This document shows positions 24,156 through 33,369 of a stretch of 64,000 nucleotides of DNA, piece by piece. The DNA comes from Paenibacillus oceani. Its GTDB lineage: Bacteria; Bacillota; Bacilli; Paenibacillales; NBRC-103111. Every line of letters begins with the position of its first letter. The stretch's first letter is position 1. Below the pieces are notes generated by a model. The model did not search any database and was not told the origin of the DNA. It saw only the letters and a list, made by a program, of their open reading frames with translations. A program made the position numbers and the translations under genes. The stretch lies in contig NZ_JACXJA010000022.1 of the NCBI RefSeq assembly GCF_014705615.1, forward strand, positions 104,948-168,947, in the 5' to 3' direction.

Positions 24156-25691
24156 ATGCAACATTTTAAGGAAAGCATTTATAAGCTGATCGTAGAAACT
24201 TCTACCAATTTGCCGGCCGACGCACGCCGCGCGATTCAGCGCGCCCAGGAGAGCGAGGACGAAGGGACGCGAGCGGCTCTGTCGTTATCGACGATTTCCG
24301 AGAACATTACGATGGCGGAATGCAACGTGTCGCCCATCTGCCAGGATACCGGCATGCCGACTTTTATTATACATTGCCCGGTCGGAGCAAACCAGATCGA
24401 AATGAAGAAGAGCATCATTGAAGCGGTCCGCCAGGCGACGAAGGACAGCAAGCTTCGCCCGAATTCGGTCGACTCGCTGACCGGTGCGAACAGTGGCGAC
24501 AACATCGGTCCGGGCGTTCCCGTCGTTCATTTCGAGCAGTGGGAAAAAGACGACGTCGATGTGCGGCTTATTCTGAAAGGCGGCGGCTGCGAGAACAAAA
24601 ACATTCAATACAGCCTGCCGGCCGAACTCGAAGGCGTAGGCAAAGCCGGCCGCGACCTGGACGGCATCCGCAAATGTATCATGCACGCCATCTATCAGGC
24701 ACAGGGACAAGGCTGCAGCGCCGGCTTTATCGGTGTAGGCATCGGCGGCGACCGCACGACGGGTTACGAGCTGGCCAAGCATCAGCTGTTCCGCGCAGTG
24801 GACGACGTCAACCCGAACGCCGACCTGCAGAAGCTGGAGGAGTATGTCTTGGCGAACGCCAACAAGCTCGGCATTGGCACGATGGGCTTCGGAGGCCAAG
24901 TGACGCTGCTCGGATGCAAAGTAGGCGTGATGGACAGGCTGCCGGCGAGCTTTTTCGTATCGGTTGCTTACAACTGCTGGGCGTTCCGTCGTCAAGGCGT
25001 GTTGCTCGATGCGGCGACAGGCGAGATCAAGGACTGGGTGTATGAGGGCGGCAGCAACGTTGCGATGGCCGATCCGGCGGACAAGACGAAGACAGGTGGA
25101 GAAGGACGCCGCGAGGTGGTGCTGCAGGCGCCGATCACTGAAGAGCAGATTCGCCAGCTCCAGGTTGGCGACGTTGTCGTCATCAACGGCCTGATGCATA
25201 CCGGCCGGGACGCGCTTCACAAATATTTGATGGATCATGACGCTCCGGTCGATCTCGACGGACATGTTATCTACCACTGCGGACCGGTTATGGCCAAGGA
25301 CGAGAGCGGGGAATGGCATGTCAAAGCGGCCGGACCGACGACGAGTATCCGGGAAGAGCCGTACCAGGGCGATATTTTGAAAAAGTTCGGGCTTCGCGCC
25401 GTAATCGGCAAAGGCGGCATGGGACCGAAAACGCTCGCTGCGCTTCAAGAGCACGGAGCGGTCTACTTGAATGCGATCGGCGGAGCGGCCCAGTATTATG
25501 CGGAGTGCATCAAGAAAGTCGACAGCGTCCATTTCATGGAGTTCGGCATCCCGGAAGCGATGTGGCATTTGCAGGTGGAAGGGTTTGCTGCGATCGTAAC
25601 GATGGACTCGCACGGCAACAGTCTGCACGCGGACGTCGACAAAAACTCGCTGGAGAAGCTGGCTGACTTTAAAGAGCCGGTATTTAAATAA
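24156..25691 (+). CDS. fumA: Fumarate hydratase class I (iron-sulfur, fused alpha and beta)
   Basis: 511 residues, matching the single-chain class I enzyme. The N-terminal alpha part has CNVSPICQDTGMPTF and later KGGGCENKN and CSAGFIGVG (4Fe-4S cluster Cys residues). The C-terminal beta part has GPKTLAALQEHGAVYLNAIGG and the substrate loop VHFMEFGIPEAMW. It interconverts fumarate and malate. The open frame extends upstream, but ATG 24156 follows AAAGGAG and is the family start; a closer ATG at 24149 is out of frame. It sits next to phoR in the mdh-phoR interval, keeping TCA genes close together. Confidence 0.94.
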   Translation: MQHFKESIYKLIVETSTNLPADARRAIQRAQESEDEGTRAALSLSTISENITMAECNVSPICQDTGMPTFIIHCPVGANQIEMKKSIIEAVRQATKDSKLRPNSVDSLTGANSGDNIGPGVPVVHFEQWEKDDVDVRLILKGGGCENKNIQYSLPAELEGVGKAGRDLDGIRKCIMHAIYQAQGQGCSAGFIGVGIGGDRTTGYELAKHQLFRAVDDVNPNADLQKLEEYVLANANKLGIGTMGFGGQVTLLGCKVGVMDRLPASFFVSVAYNCWAFRRQGVLLDAATGEIKDWVYEGGSNVAMADPADKTKTGGEGRREVVLQAPITEEQIRQLQVGDVVVINGLMHTGRDALHKYLMDHDAPVDLDGHVIYHCGPVMAKDESGEWHVKAAGPTTSIREEPYQGDILKKFGLRAVIGKGGMGPKTLAALQEHGAVYLNAIGGAAQYYAECIKKVDSVHFMEFGIPEAMWHLQVEGFAAIVTMDSHGNSLHADVDKNSLEKLADFKEPVFK

Positions 25692-25748
25692 CGGTCCGGT
25701 ATTGTTCGAGTCGAACGTTATGCCGGAACGATCAGTATGAACGGGAAA

Positions 25749-25780
25749 GGCCCTGGTATCCGATACCGGGCTTTTCTTTT
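25749..25780 (+). terminator. Intrinsic terminator after fumA
   Basis: GCCCTGGTAT, short loop, ATACCGGGC, then TTTTCTTTT, about 57 bp after the fumarase stop. Confidence 0.85.
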
Positions 25781-25791
25781 GCCGTCGGACG

Positions 25792-25808
25792 TTTACAAAA
25801 TCTTTACT
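25792..25808 (+). promoter_or_regulatory. Putative Pho box pair upstream of phoR
   Basis: TTTACA (25792-25797) and TTTACT (25803-25808) are spaced exactly 11 bp apart, the PhoP half-site geometry. They lie directly after the fumA terminator and about 250 bp before phoR. This suggests autoregulation, but with only two half-sites. AT-rich promoter-like sequence follows (25838-25880). The remainder of the 365-bp gap to phoR contains no ORF. Confidence 0.5.
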
Positions 25809-26056
25809 GGAAAAAACGGAAGGGGCGGACTACGCTATATAAGTTGAACTAAATCGGCTTATATAATTAAGATATCCGATTAAGCTTGGCCCCTGCCGGC
25901 AGTCCTGGGGCGTAGAAGGCCGCGCTTACGGATTTCGGGAATTCGGGGATAATAGAGGAGAACTGTGCCGGATTGCAGAGGCCGGGGTCCCGGTACAAGA
26001 TCTGCTGTTTGCGGACGATGGGGAATGCAGACTGGCAAAGGAGCGAATAACTGTCC

Positions 26057-27853
26057 ATGAAAAAGTTCAGAACGCGGCTGACGCTTCTGTTTGTGGTTCT
26101 GATCGGCTGCTCCGTGCTGGCTGCTGCGGTATTTGTAGCATTTATGCTGGAGAGGTCGCATATGAAAGCCCTTCAGGACGGCATGAAGCGCGAGATTCAA
26201 ATTATTATCGCTACGGCGGAAGGAAGCATTCAGCAGTTTGAACGCCGCAACAGCGATTATTTTACCGAGAGAGCGGTATATTTGAAAGAGTCGGCCGACT
26301 CGCGCGTGACGTTCATCTCGGCCGACGGAGTCGTGCTGGGCGATTCCGACCTAGACTCGAAGCAGATGGACAATCACTTGTCGCGCGAAGAAATCCGTCA
26401 AGCGCAACAGTCCGGAGCCGGTTACTCGGAGCGGCGCAGCGAATCGACCGGCCAGAACATGTTGTACGTCGCGATGTCGGTGCGCAACGGGGCGGACACC
26501 GTAGGATTTATCCGGCTGTCGATGGGGCTTGAAGTGATCGAATCGACCATTAGCAACCTGTGGTGGGGACTCATCGGCGGATTGCTCGTCGTGTTCGTCA
26601 TCGCCGGGCTGATCAGCTTTCGGGTAGCGCACCAGCTGACCCGGCCGATCGAGCGGATTACACGGGTAGCGCGGCAAATATCGAATCTGAACTACAAATC
26701 GCGCGTTTACTTGCGCAACCGGGACGAGATCGGTCAGCTTGGCCAGGCGATCAATACGATGGCGGACAGTCTGCAACTGCAAATGCACCGCATCCTCGAG
26801 AATGAAAGCCGGCTGTCCAGCGTGCTGGACAATATGGTGAGCGGGGTCGTCATGATCGACGCCGAAGGCAGGATCGTGCTGGTCAATCGTTCCGCAGAAG
26901 AGATACTTGGCTACTCGTCCAAAGATTTTATCGGCAAAAGGTTCGACAGCGCCAATCAGCCGTACGAGCTTGTGCAGATGATTAAGGAGTGCATCGAACG
27001 CAACGAGCGGATTCGCGATGAGATTTTGTTTTATTTCCCGGAGGAACGAATTCTCGAGGTGAATCTGGTGCCGATGCAGAGTGTCGACGACGATTGGCTC
27101 GGGCTGGTTATTGTTCTGCACGATATTACCGCGTTCCGCCGGCTGGAGCGGGTGCGCAGCGAGTTTGTGGCGAACGTCTCCCATGAGCTGAAGACGCCGG
27201 TGGCCGCCGTGAAGGGGTTTGCCGAGACGCTGCTTGCCGGGGCGATGAATGATGCGGATACCGCCAAATCGTTTCTGCAAATTATATACGATGAGAGCGA
27301 GCGGCTGAACCGGCTGATCGGCGATATTCTGGAGCTCTCCAAAATCGAATCGAAGCGGGCGCAGCTGCAATTTTCTCCCGTTCATCTGCATAGCTTTGTC
27401 GGCAAAACGCTGGATATGATGCGTCCGGCGGCTGACCCGAAGCAGATCGGGCTGGAGATGAAGGTGGATGAGGACATCTACATGGAGGCCGACGAAGACC
27501 GGCTGCGGCAAATTATGATCAACCTGCTTTCCAACGGGATCAACTATACGCCGGACGGCGGCAAGGTGAAGGTATCGGTAGAGACGGTGGAGGCGGACGC
27601 GGAAGACGAGGCGGAGAAAATACGGATCGTCATCTCCGATACCGGAATCGGCATACCGAAAAAAGATTTGCCGCGCATCTTCGAACGGTTTTACCGGGTC
27701 GATAAAGCGAGGTCGCGCAGCTCCGGAGGCACCGGGCTCGGGTTGTCGATCGTGAAGCATCTGGTCGAGCTGCATAAAGGCACGATCCGCGTGGAGAGCG
27801 AGCTGGGGCTCGGGTCGAGATTTATTTTGGAACTGCCGGTCATTCAGCAATAG
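26057..27853 (+). CDS. phoR: PhoR-type phosphate-regulon sensor histidine kinase
   Basis: 598 residues. Transmembrane segments lie near residues 10-30 and 168-190 with an extracellular sensor between. Then come HAMP (about 190-245, QLTRPIERITRVARQ), PAS (about 250-365), HisKA with FVANVSHELKTPVAAVKG (His near 375) and HATPase with LLSNGINYTPDGG, ISDTGIGIPKKDL and SGGTGLGLSIVK. This is the Bacillus PhoR/PnpS layout. AAAGGAG lies 13 nt before the ATG, a long spacing. It is upstream of the regulator gene, whereas B. subtilis has phoP first. Proximity to pst and ppk and the Pho boxes support the assignment. Confidence 0.88.
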   Translation: MKKFRTRLTLLFVVLIGCSVLAAAVFVAFMLERSHMKALQDGMKREIQIIIATAEGSIQQFERRNSDYFTERAVYLKESADSRVTFISADGVVLGDSDLDSKQMDNHLSREEIRQAQQSGAGYSERRSESTGQNMLYVAMSVRNGADTVGFIRLSMGLEVIESTISNLWWGLIGGLLVVFVIAGLISFRVAHQLTRPIERITRVARQISNLNYKSRVYLRNRDEIGQLGQAINTMADSLQLQMHRILENESRLSSVLDNMVSGVVMIDAEGRIVLVNRSAEEILGYSSKDFIGKRFDSANQPYELVQMIKECIERNERIRDEILFYFPEERILEVNLVPMQSVDDDWLGLVIVLHDITAFRRLERVRSEFVANVSHELKTPVAAVKGFAETLLAGAMNDADTAKSFLQIIYDESERLNRLIGDILELSKIESKRAQLQFSPVHLHSFVGKTLDMMRPAADPKQIGLEMKVDEDIYMEADEDRLRQIMINLLSNGINYTPDGGKVKVSVETVEADAEDEAEKIRIVISDTGIGIPKKDLPRIFERFYRVDKARSRSSGGTGLGLSIVKHLVELHKGTIRVESELGLGSRFILELPVIQQ

Positions 27854-28087
27854 AAGGTTCGGGATCAGGCGGGGAGCGGGCGGGTGAGGCGGCAGGTACT
27901 GGGCGGGGGAAGCGTGGAAAATAGAGAAATGGCGCCGATTCTGTTGCAGGACTGTCTGCTTCGCTCCTGTTCTTTATCGGAGTTTAGTCAAACGTGAAAT
28001 TTTGTGGTAAGATTTTATTATCGTAAACCATTCTCCGGTTCAGGGAGAAGATGAATCTATTTATGCAATGTTTCGCAGGGGGGCTCC

Positions 28088-28804
28088 ATGCCGAAAAACA
28101 TTTTGGTTGTCGAAGACGAACCGACCTTGGCCCGGCTGCTGTCGTACAACTTGTCGCAGGAAGGCTACCAGACGAAGGTGGTCGACCATGGCGGGGAAGG
28201 GCTGCAGACCGCGCTTCAGGAATCGTTCGATTTGATTATTCTCGATATTATGCTGCCTGGGATGAACGGTTTTGAAGTGCTTGCCAAGCTGCGGCAAAAG
28301 GGCGTGAAGACGCCGGTGATCATACTGACGGCAAGGAACGCCGAGGAAGAAGTGGTACAGGGCCTCAAGGCCGGCGCTGACGATTACATTACGAAGCCGT
28401 TCGGGGTGGCCGAGCTGCTCGCAAGGGTATCGGCCGTCATGCGCCGGACTGGGACGGAAGACACGTTTGCCGTCGAGGAACCGGGAACGGATAAAGTGAT
28501 TCAGATCGCCGATCTGAGAATTTATCCCGAGAAATACGAGGTCGTCCTGAACGGCGAGCAAATCCAGCTGCGTCCGAAGGAGTTCGAGGTGCTGCTTTAT
28601 TTGGTGCAGCGGCCGGGCGTCGTAGTGACGAGAGACGATCTGATGAATATCGTCTGGGGATTCGATTATGTCGGCGGACAGCGTACGGTTGACGTCCATG
28701 TGAGCTCGCTGCGCAAAAAGCTTGAGATGAACCAGGAAACGGTGCAAATCGATTCGATTCGCGGTCTGGGCTACAAATTAATCGTGCATACGACCAAAAA
28801 GTAG
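28088..28804 (+). CDS. phoP: PhoP-type response regulator (OmpR family)
   Basis: 238 residues. The receiver domain has acidic residues VVEDEPT, phospho-Asp in LIILDIMLPGMNGFEV (near residue 54), LTARNAEEE and the Lys of DDYITKPFG. The C-terminal winged helix has LRPKEFEVLLYLVQ, the DNA-contact segment and RTVDVHVSSLRKKLE. A GGGGGG ribosome site is close to the ATG. The 234-bp gap from phoR contains a possible promoter of its own (near 27990-28025), so the two genes need not be strictly co-transcribed. It is the expected binder of the Pho boxes at 6172, 25792 and 39416. Confidence 0.9.
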   Translation: MPKNILVVEDEPTLARLLSYNLSQEGYQTKVVDHGGEGLQTALQESFDLIILDIMLPGMNGFEVLAKLRQKGVKTPVIILTARNAEEEVVQGLKAGADDYITKPFGVAELLARVSAVMRRTGTEDTFAVEEPGTDKVIQIADLRIYPEKYEVVLNGEQIQLRPKEFEVLLYLVQRPGVVVTRDDLMNIVWGFDYVGGQRTVDVHVSSLRKKLEMNQETVQIDSIRGLGYKLIVHTTKK

Positions 28805-28869
28805 GTCCATTTCCCGGGAAATGGGGGCGGCGAACGATAAACCGCGATGCTTTTTGTAAAATGATGCTG

Positions 28870-28910
28870 AAAAATCGCTTTCTCTTTATCGAGAGGGCGA
28901 TTTTTTGTTT
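28870..28910 (+). terminator. Intrinsic terminator after phoP
   Basis: AAAAATCGC, an imperfect CTC/GAG inner stem, then GCGATTTTTTGTTT. It lies about 65 bp after the phoP stop. Confidence 0.88.
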
Positions 28911-29022
28911 ATCTGTCTATATCGACAGCTTGTGCTCCGGGCGGGTTTTTTCTGGATACGGGAACTCCATTGGGCATATGCGCATACGGTAACAGTAGAT
29001 GATTGGAAGGGAGGAGAATCCC

Positions 29023-29496
29023 ATGTACTGGATATCTCCATATTGGGTTCGTGCTGATTTCATACCGGTTTGGGCTACAACGATGCAGCAGGCGCTGAAC
29101 CTGATCAAGGAGGCCGTTCAAGGAGAACGAAACGACGAGTTGTTCTACGACGAACTGATCCAGCTTGCCCCGAATCGGCAGCAAGCGGCGATAATCGAAG
29201 GAATCCGCAACGACGAACGGACACATAACCAGATGTTCCGGGATATGTACATGGCTCTAACCGGCCAACTGGTAACCGGTATCAGCAACGAAGCTTACAT
29301 GAAAGTTGAATCATATGTCGAAGGGTTGGAAAGAGCGCTTAACGGCGAGCTGGCTGCGGTCGAAAAATACCGGAAGATTTGGTTTGGCCTGCCTGCCGGT
29401 ATTTACAAGGATACCGTCTTCGGCATTATATTGGACGAAATGAAGCATGCGGACAAGTACAACTACTTAATTTCGTTAAACCGATCGGGAAGCTAG
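29023..29496 (+). CDS. Ferritin-like (rubrerythrin-related) four-helix protein
   Basis: 157 residues. The helices carry the Glu and Glu-x-x-His pairs expected of a ferritin-like di-iron bundle: EAVQGERNDELFYDEL, RNDERTHNQMF, NGELAAVEKYRKI and LDEMKHADKYN. GGGAGGAG precedes ATG 29023; the open frame begins slightly earlier at 28999. Likely a small metal-binding or redox protein, possibly spore-associated as in other bacilli (inference). The next gene (DUF421) follows in the same direction after 185 bp. Confidence 0.85.
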   Translation: MYWISPYWVRADFIPVWATTMQQALNLIKEAVQGERNDELFYDELIQLAPNRQQAAIIEGIRNDERTHNQMFRDMYMALTGQLVTGISNEAYMKVESYVEGLERALNGELAAVEKYRKIWFGLPAGIYKDTVFGIILDEMKHADKYNYLISLNRSGS

Positions 29497-29681
29497 CCTG
29501 GGTTGCGACCGGGTCACGAGAGCTGCTCCAACAGACATTTTGGCTAACGGCTTCCGGCAGGGAGGCAGGCTGTCACCTTCAAGCCAAAAACTTATTAATC
29601 CGGCAATTTCCGGTTAAGGATTGTCCAAAGGAAGCATACTATGCCAAGGAACCGACTTCCAATCCAAGGAGACATCAGCTC

Positions 29682-30401
29682 GTGGCCGAATATATGCATA
29701 TTTTTTTTCGTACCATGATTGCGTTCATAATGCTGCTCGTAATCGCGCGTATTCTTGGCAAACAAGTACTGTCCAATATGACGTTTCACGATTTTGTTAC
29801 CGGTATTACTTTGGGAGCTATCGCCGCCAATCTGGCGTTTAATCCCAAGATCGAGTCTTCGTATCTGGTGCTTTCTCTTGCCGTGTTTACGACGACTTCC
29901 TTTGTGATCGCGGTAGTATCCATCAAAAGCAGAAAAGTGCGGAAATGGATCACAGGCTCACCGACGGTTCTGATCGAGGGAGGGAAACTATTAGAGGGCA
30001 ATATGAAAAAAGTGAAATATTCACTGGATTCGCTTATTCAATCGCTGCGCGAAAAGGATGTGTTCGATCTCCATGAAGTTGAGTATGCGGTGCTGGAGGA
30101 TAACGGCAAGCTGTCGGTACTCAAAAAGCACGACTATCGGACCATCACCAAAAAAGATTTGCATATTACGCCGAAGGCTCCGACAAACTTCCCGATCGAA
30201 CTCATTATGGACGGTCAACTAATCGAACGGAATCTGAACGAACACGGCGTCTCGCGTAAGTGGCTGGAGTCTGAATTGGAGCATAAGAATAAGCGGATAT
30301 CGGATGTTTTCTATGCGGTGAAAAGCACAAGCGGCAAGCTGATGCTCGATTTTTACCAGGACGGCTTAAAACAGCCAATCGATAAAGAACTGAACACATA
30401 A
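29682..30401 (+). CDS. DUF421 (YetF-family) membrane protein
   Basis: 239 residues. Three N-terminal membrane segments (about 5-25, 35-55, 60-80) with the family motif FHDFVTGITLGAIAANLA. A soluble C-terminal alpha/beta domain has GSPTVLIEGGKL and YAVLEDNGKLSVLKK. The open frame starts far upstream, but AAGGAG is 10 nt before GTG 29682 and gives the family length. YetF proteins are membrane proteins made during sporulation in Bacillus, and some contribute to germinant-receptor function. A terminator follows at 30405. Confidence 0.93.
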   Translation: MAEYMHIFFRTMIAFIMLLVIARILGKQVLSNMTFHDFVTGITLGAIAANLAFNPKIESSYLVLSLAVFTTTSFVIAVVSIKSRKVRKWITGSPTVLIEGGKLLEGNMKKVKYSLDSLIQSLREKDVFDLHEVEYAVLEDNGKLSVLKKHDYRTITKKDLHITPKAPTNFPIELIMDGQLIERNLNEHGVSRKWLESELEHKNKRISDVFYAVKSTSGKLMLDFYQDGLKQPIDKELNT

Positions 30402-30404
30402 CAC

Positions 30405-30445
30405 AAAACGCCCCTTGTTTCCGGAACCGGATAGGGGCGTTTTTG
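30405..30445 (+). terminator. Intrinsic terminator after the DUF421 gene
   Basis: AAAACGCCCC, inner CCGG/CCGG arms, then GGGGCGTTTTT. It also serves the convergent small gene at 30458. Confidence 0.88.
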
Positions 30446-30457
30446 GCTATAGGAGGG

Positions 30458-30610
30458 CTAAAAAGCGGCACTATCCGGCTCGATATTAATTCTCCCGTCC
30501 TGTTCGGTGTCGGTCTCATCAAGTTCGTCGTCTTGCCTTAAGCCTGGGCGTTCGTGGGCTTCCAAATCTTCGCCGACATCTTGCAGTACGGCCTGTTCCC
30601 GCTTATCCAT
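30458..30610 (-). CDS. Small acidic hypothetical protein
   Basis: 50 residues, strongly acidic and hydrophilic (MDKREQAVLQDVGEDLEAHE at the start, DELDETDTEQDG later), with no signal peptide. A textbook AAAGGAGG site lies 6-7 nt before ATG 30610, the best reason to believe it is a gene. It is probably a lineage-specific small protein. No family recognised. Confidence 0.7.
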   Translation of the reverse strand: MDKREQAVLQDVGEDLEAHERPGLRQDDELDETDTEQDGRINIEPDSAAF

Positions 30611-30804
30611 CGTGTTCCTCCTTTCTGCTCGAACGTTAGCCTTTCCCGGGAGCATGGGCGATATTCGTTCCGGTACCAGAAAGCAGGCCCGGTCACCCGC
30701 CTTTCATACTCATCGCACCTGACGATTAACTGTTTTCGTATGGACTGAAACAAAGCGGGGCTTCTTTCGTAAATAGAAGAAACCGAATCTGGGAGGGAAT
30801 GCCC

Positions 30805-31743
30805 GTGTGGGAAACGTTGAACCGGAAACTGGACGAAGCGAATGAGAAACGGCAAAAAAAGTTGAAGTACGAACGCCGGTTAACCGATATGCAGGCCCGC
30901 ATCCGAGAGGTGCAAAGTCAGATTCCCCGGCTGGAGCTGAAGCTGGAGAAGGAAAACCGCGATGTGGAGCAATTGACGAAGCTGACGCTGACTAGTTTAT
31001 TTCATACGATTTTGCGCAGCAAGGAGGAGCAGTTGGAGCTGGAGCGGCAGGAAGCGCTTCGTGCGGCGTTGCAGTTGCAGGAAGCGAAGGATCAGCTGGC
31101 CCAGTTGGAAAAAGAACGAAGCGAGGTCGGCCTGGCGCTGGCGGAGGTGAGGTTAGCCGAGCAAGAATATGAAACGCTGATGCGGGAGAAGGAATCGAAG
31201 CTGCAGCAGTATTCGGCCGAGACGGCAAGTCAAATCGCCAGGATGGACGAAGAAGCGGCCTTTACTTCGGAACGCCATGTGGAGCTGCGGGAGGCTGTCG
31301 ACGCCGGAGAGCTGGCGCTGAATCTGCTGCGTCAGGCGGAAGGGAGTCTGGGCAAAGCCGAAGACTGGGGAACGTGGGACATGCTGGGCGGAGGCACGGT
31401 CAGCACGTATATCAAGCATGGCCACATCGACGATGCCCGTTCCATTATTCGTTCGGCGCAGCTCCGGATGCGTCAGTTCGAGAAGGAGCTGGCGGATGTG
31501 GGGCGGCATTCGGCGATGAGGATCGAGATTAGCGGCTCTTTGGAGTTCGCCGATTATTTCTTTGACGGATTGATTACGGACTGGATCGTTCAGGGGCGGA
31601 TTCAGAACTCGCTGGAGCAGGTCCGCAAAGTGCGCCAGAACATGGCCCGCATCGTGGCTGATCTGCAGCGCGAAAGGGCGACAGCGGAAGCCGAACTGAC
31701 AAAGCTGCGCTCTCGCCGGACGGCGCTGATCGAAGGGGCTTGA
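30805..31743 (+). CDS. Coiled-coil hypothetical protein
   Basis: 312 residues from GTG 30805, where GGGAGGG is 7 nt upstream; ATG 30799 is in frame but only 1-2 nt from that site. Residues ~5-165 are almost continuous charged heptads rich in E, K, R, L and Q. A globular stretch (about 175-265) with WGTWDMLGGGTVSTYIKHGH and SGSLEFADYFFDGLITDWIV follows, then a second coiled coil to the C-terminus. No signal peptide or membrane segment. The two-coil hairpin-like plan suggests a scaffold or filament partner. Family not recognised. Confidence 0.82.
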   Translation: MWETLNRKLDEANEKRQKKLKYERRLTDMQARIREVQSQIPRLELKLEKENRDVEQLTKLTLTSLFHTILRSKEEQLELERQEALRAALQLQEAKDQLAQLEKERSEVGLALAEVRLAEQEYETLMREKESKLQQYSAETASQIARMDEEAAFTSERHVELREAVDAGELALNLLRQAEGSLGKAEDWGTWDMLGGGTVSTYIKHGHIDDARSIIRSAQLRMRQFEKELADVGRHSAMRIEISGSLEFADYFFDGLITDWIVQGRIQNSLEQVRKVRQNMARIVADLQRERATAEAELTKLRSRRTALIEGA

Positions 31744-32409
31744 ATCGCTTCCGGAATGTGAATGGTTTCTGGTGTCGGATCTGGCCGATCGTATCTTGCT
31801 TAACGCTAAAAGAAACGGGCTATGCAAGTATGTAAGTATCCAAGTACCTATTGGATTTCCTGTGCAAGTCCGATTCAAGTTACTGTCGGAGCACCCATTC
31901 GATTGCCTGTACAAGTATCGATCCAAGTTATCTATTCAGGCACCTAACCGAGCGTCTATCAAGTCCCGATCCGTGTCTAACCGGGATCGTGGTGGTCCGA
32001 TTTCGATTTTCGGGTGTGTCGTCACTTCGAAAAGAGCGATCCTTATCCCTTATTTTGATGAATAATCGGTTTCCTGTGGAAATAAGAGCGGTTTGGAGCT
32101 TTTAATTTCCCTCAATAGAGTGAAATTATGGAAGGGATGCTGGAATAAGATGTGCAAACCGCTCCTAAATGCAAGCTTGGACACGGAATTTGCTTAATAA
32201 GACATACGAACCGCTCTAATCGGGTCAACCGACAAAAGAAGCACTACCCGCTCACATTGGATCAACCAATAAAAAGAAGCACGCCCCGCTCTCAATAGTT
32301 CAACCACGGAAAGTAAACGCCCATTGATACAAAATTGAAAACCATCCTAGCCTGGCATCTCGCATACGCCATTCGCAACCCGAACCTCTCGCGATTACCG
32401 GCCGCCAGG
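31744..32409. repeat. Gene-free region with interspersed AATAAGAGCGG-type repeats
   Basis: No supported ORF in 666 bp. AAATAAGAGCGGTTTG (32080-32095) is followed by AATAAGATGTGCAAACCGCTC (ending 32163) and by three further diverged right-arm copies, AATAAGACATACGAACCGCTC, AAAAGAAGCACTACCCGCTC and AAAAGAAGCACGCCCCGCTC, to about 32295. The left part (31820-31985) is a looser run of CAAGTA/CAAGTCC phrases. The same family occurs at 14561-14651 and 50191-50335. Confidence 0.7.
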
Positions 32410-33369
32410 TTAGGGTTCCCCGTACAGAGCCGCCGCGCCCCGCGCCATCTCCGCGACTTTGGTTCGCAGCTCCGCCGGTTCGGCCAGCTCTCCGTGAGGG
32501 CCGAGACTTAGCGCGAACCGGCACGCTTCCTCCTCGCTTTGGAACCGCATCCGGCACGGCACGCGTCCGTCTTCGCCTGCAGTCCCTTGTTCCAGCACTT
32601 TGGAATATTTCCAGTACATCGTCAGATGGGTATAGGCCGCGTCGATCCGAAACGCCGCTTCGAACCGGGGCAGGGTCGTGACGAACTGCTCGGTCGAAGC
32701 TTCCCAGTAGGAAGCGAGCTGAAAGCCGGGAGGCCGCGCGGAAGCTTCGTCCAGCATCTCGCACTGGACGATCCGGGCGATGCGGTACGTTCGCGGCTCT
32801 CCCTGCACCCCCGCTACGAGGTACCAGACGGTTCCCTTAATGACAAGTCCGAGCGGATCGACGACCCGTTCGGAGACGCCTGCTTTTCCTTTATCGTAAG
32901 ACAGCTTCACTTGCCGCTCCCGCAGTACCGCTTCCTGCAGCAGGGGGAGCGGTTCGACCGATTCGCCGGAATCGTGCCAGCCCGCCGCATCGATATGAAT
33001 CCGCTCGCGGACGAACTCGGCCGTCCGGCGGCCGACGCTCGGCAGCGCGGCCAGCAGCTTGATTAGCGCGCCCTCCGACGCTCGGCGCAGCCCGAGATCG
33101 TGCAGAACGCGTTCCGGAGCGCCTACGAATAACGAAGCAATCTCCTCCTCATGCAGCCCGGTCAAGTTCGTCTTGTATTCGTTCATCAACTGCCAGCCCC
33201 CGCCGGTGCCCCGCATCGCCATAACCGGCACGCCCGCGCTGCCTAACGCCTCCATATCGCGATGAATCGTCCGTTCGGATACTTCCAGACGGTCGGCCAG
33301 CTCCGCCGTAGTTATCCGGCCGTAGGTCTGAAGCAGCAGCATAATCGATAACAGTCGATCGGCTCTCAT
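32410..33369 (-). CDS. YafY-type HTH-WYL transcriptional regulator
   Basis: 319 residues. The HTH start MRADRLLSIMLLLQTYGRI includes TAELADRLEVSERTIHRD. The WYL domain has LGLVIKGTVWYLVAGV near residue 190, followed by a C-terminal WCX-like region. GGGAGGAG lies 7 nt before ATG 33369; the frame opens further upstream at 33438. It is divergent from the SDR oxidoreductase at 33642, the usual arrangement for a WYL regulator and its target. It is architecturally parallel to the regulator at 4064. Confidence 0.92.
   Translation of the reverse strand: MRADRLLSIMLLLQTYGRITTAELADRLEVSERTIHRDMEALGSAGVPVMAMRGTGGGWQLMNEYKTNLTGLHEEEIASLFVGAPERVLHDLGLRRASEGALIKLLAALPSVGRRTAEFVRERIHIDAAGWHDSGESVEPLPLLQEAVLRERQVKLSYDKGKAGVSERVVDPLGLVIKGTVWYLVAGVQGEPRTYRIARIVQCEMLDEASARPPGFQLASYWEASTEQFVTTLPRFEAAFRIDAAYTHLTMYWKYSKVLEQGTAGEDGRVPCRMRFQSEEEACRFALSLGPHGELAEPAELRTKVAEMARGAAALYGEP

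Noticed and set aside
24285..25628. 447-residue reverse open frame
   Set aside because: Shadow of the class I fumarase gene, with no ribosome site or domain.
26351..27850. 499-residue reverse open frame
   Set aside because: Shadow of phoR; long antisense frames are expected in this GC-biased coding sequence.
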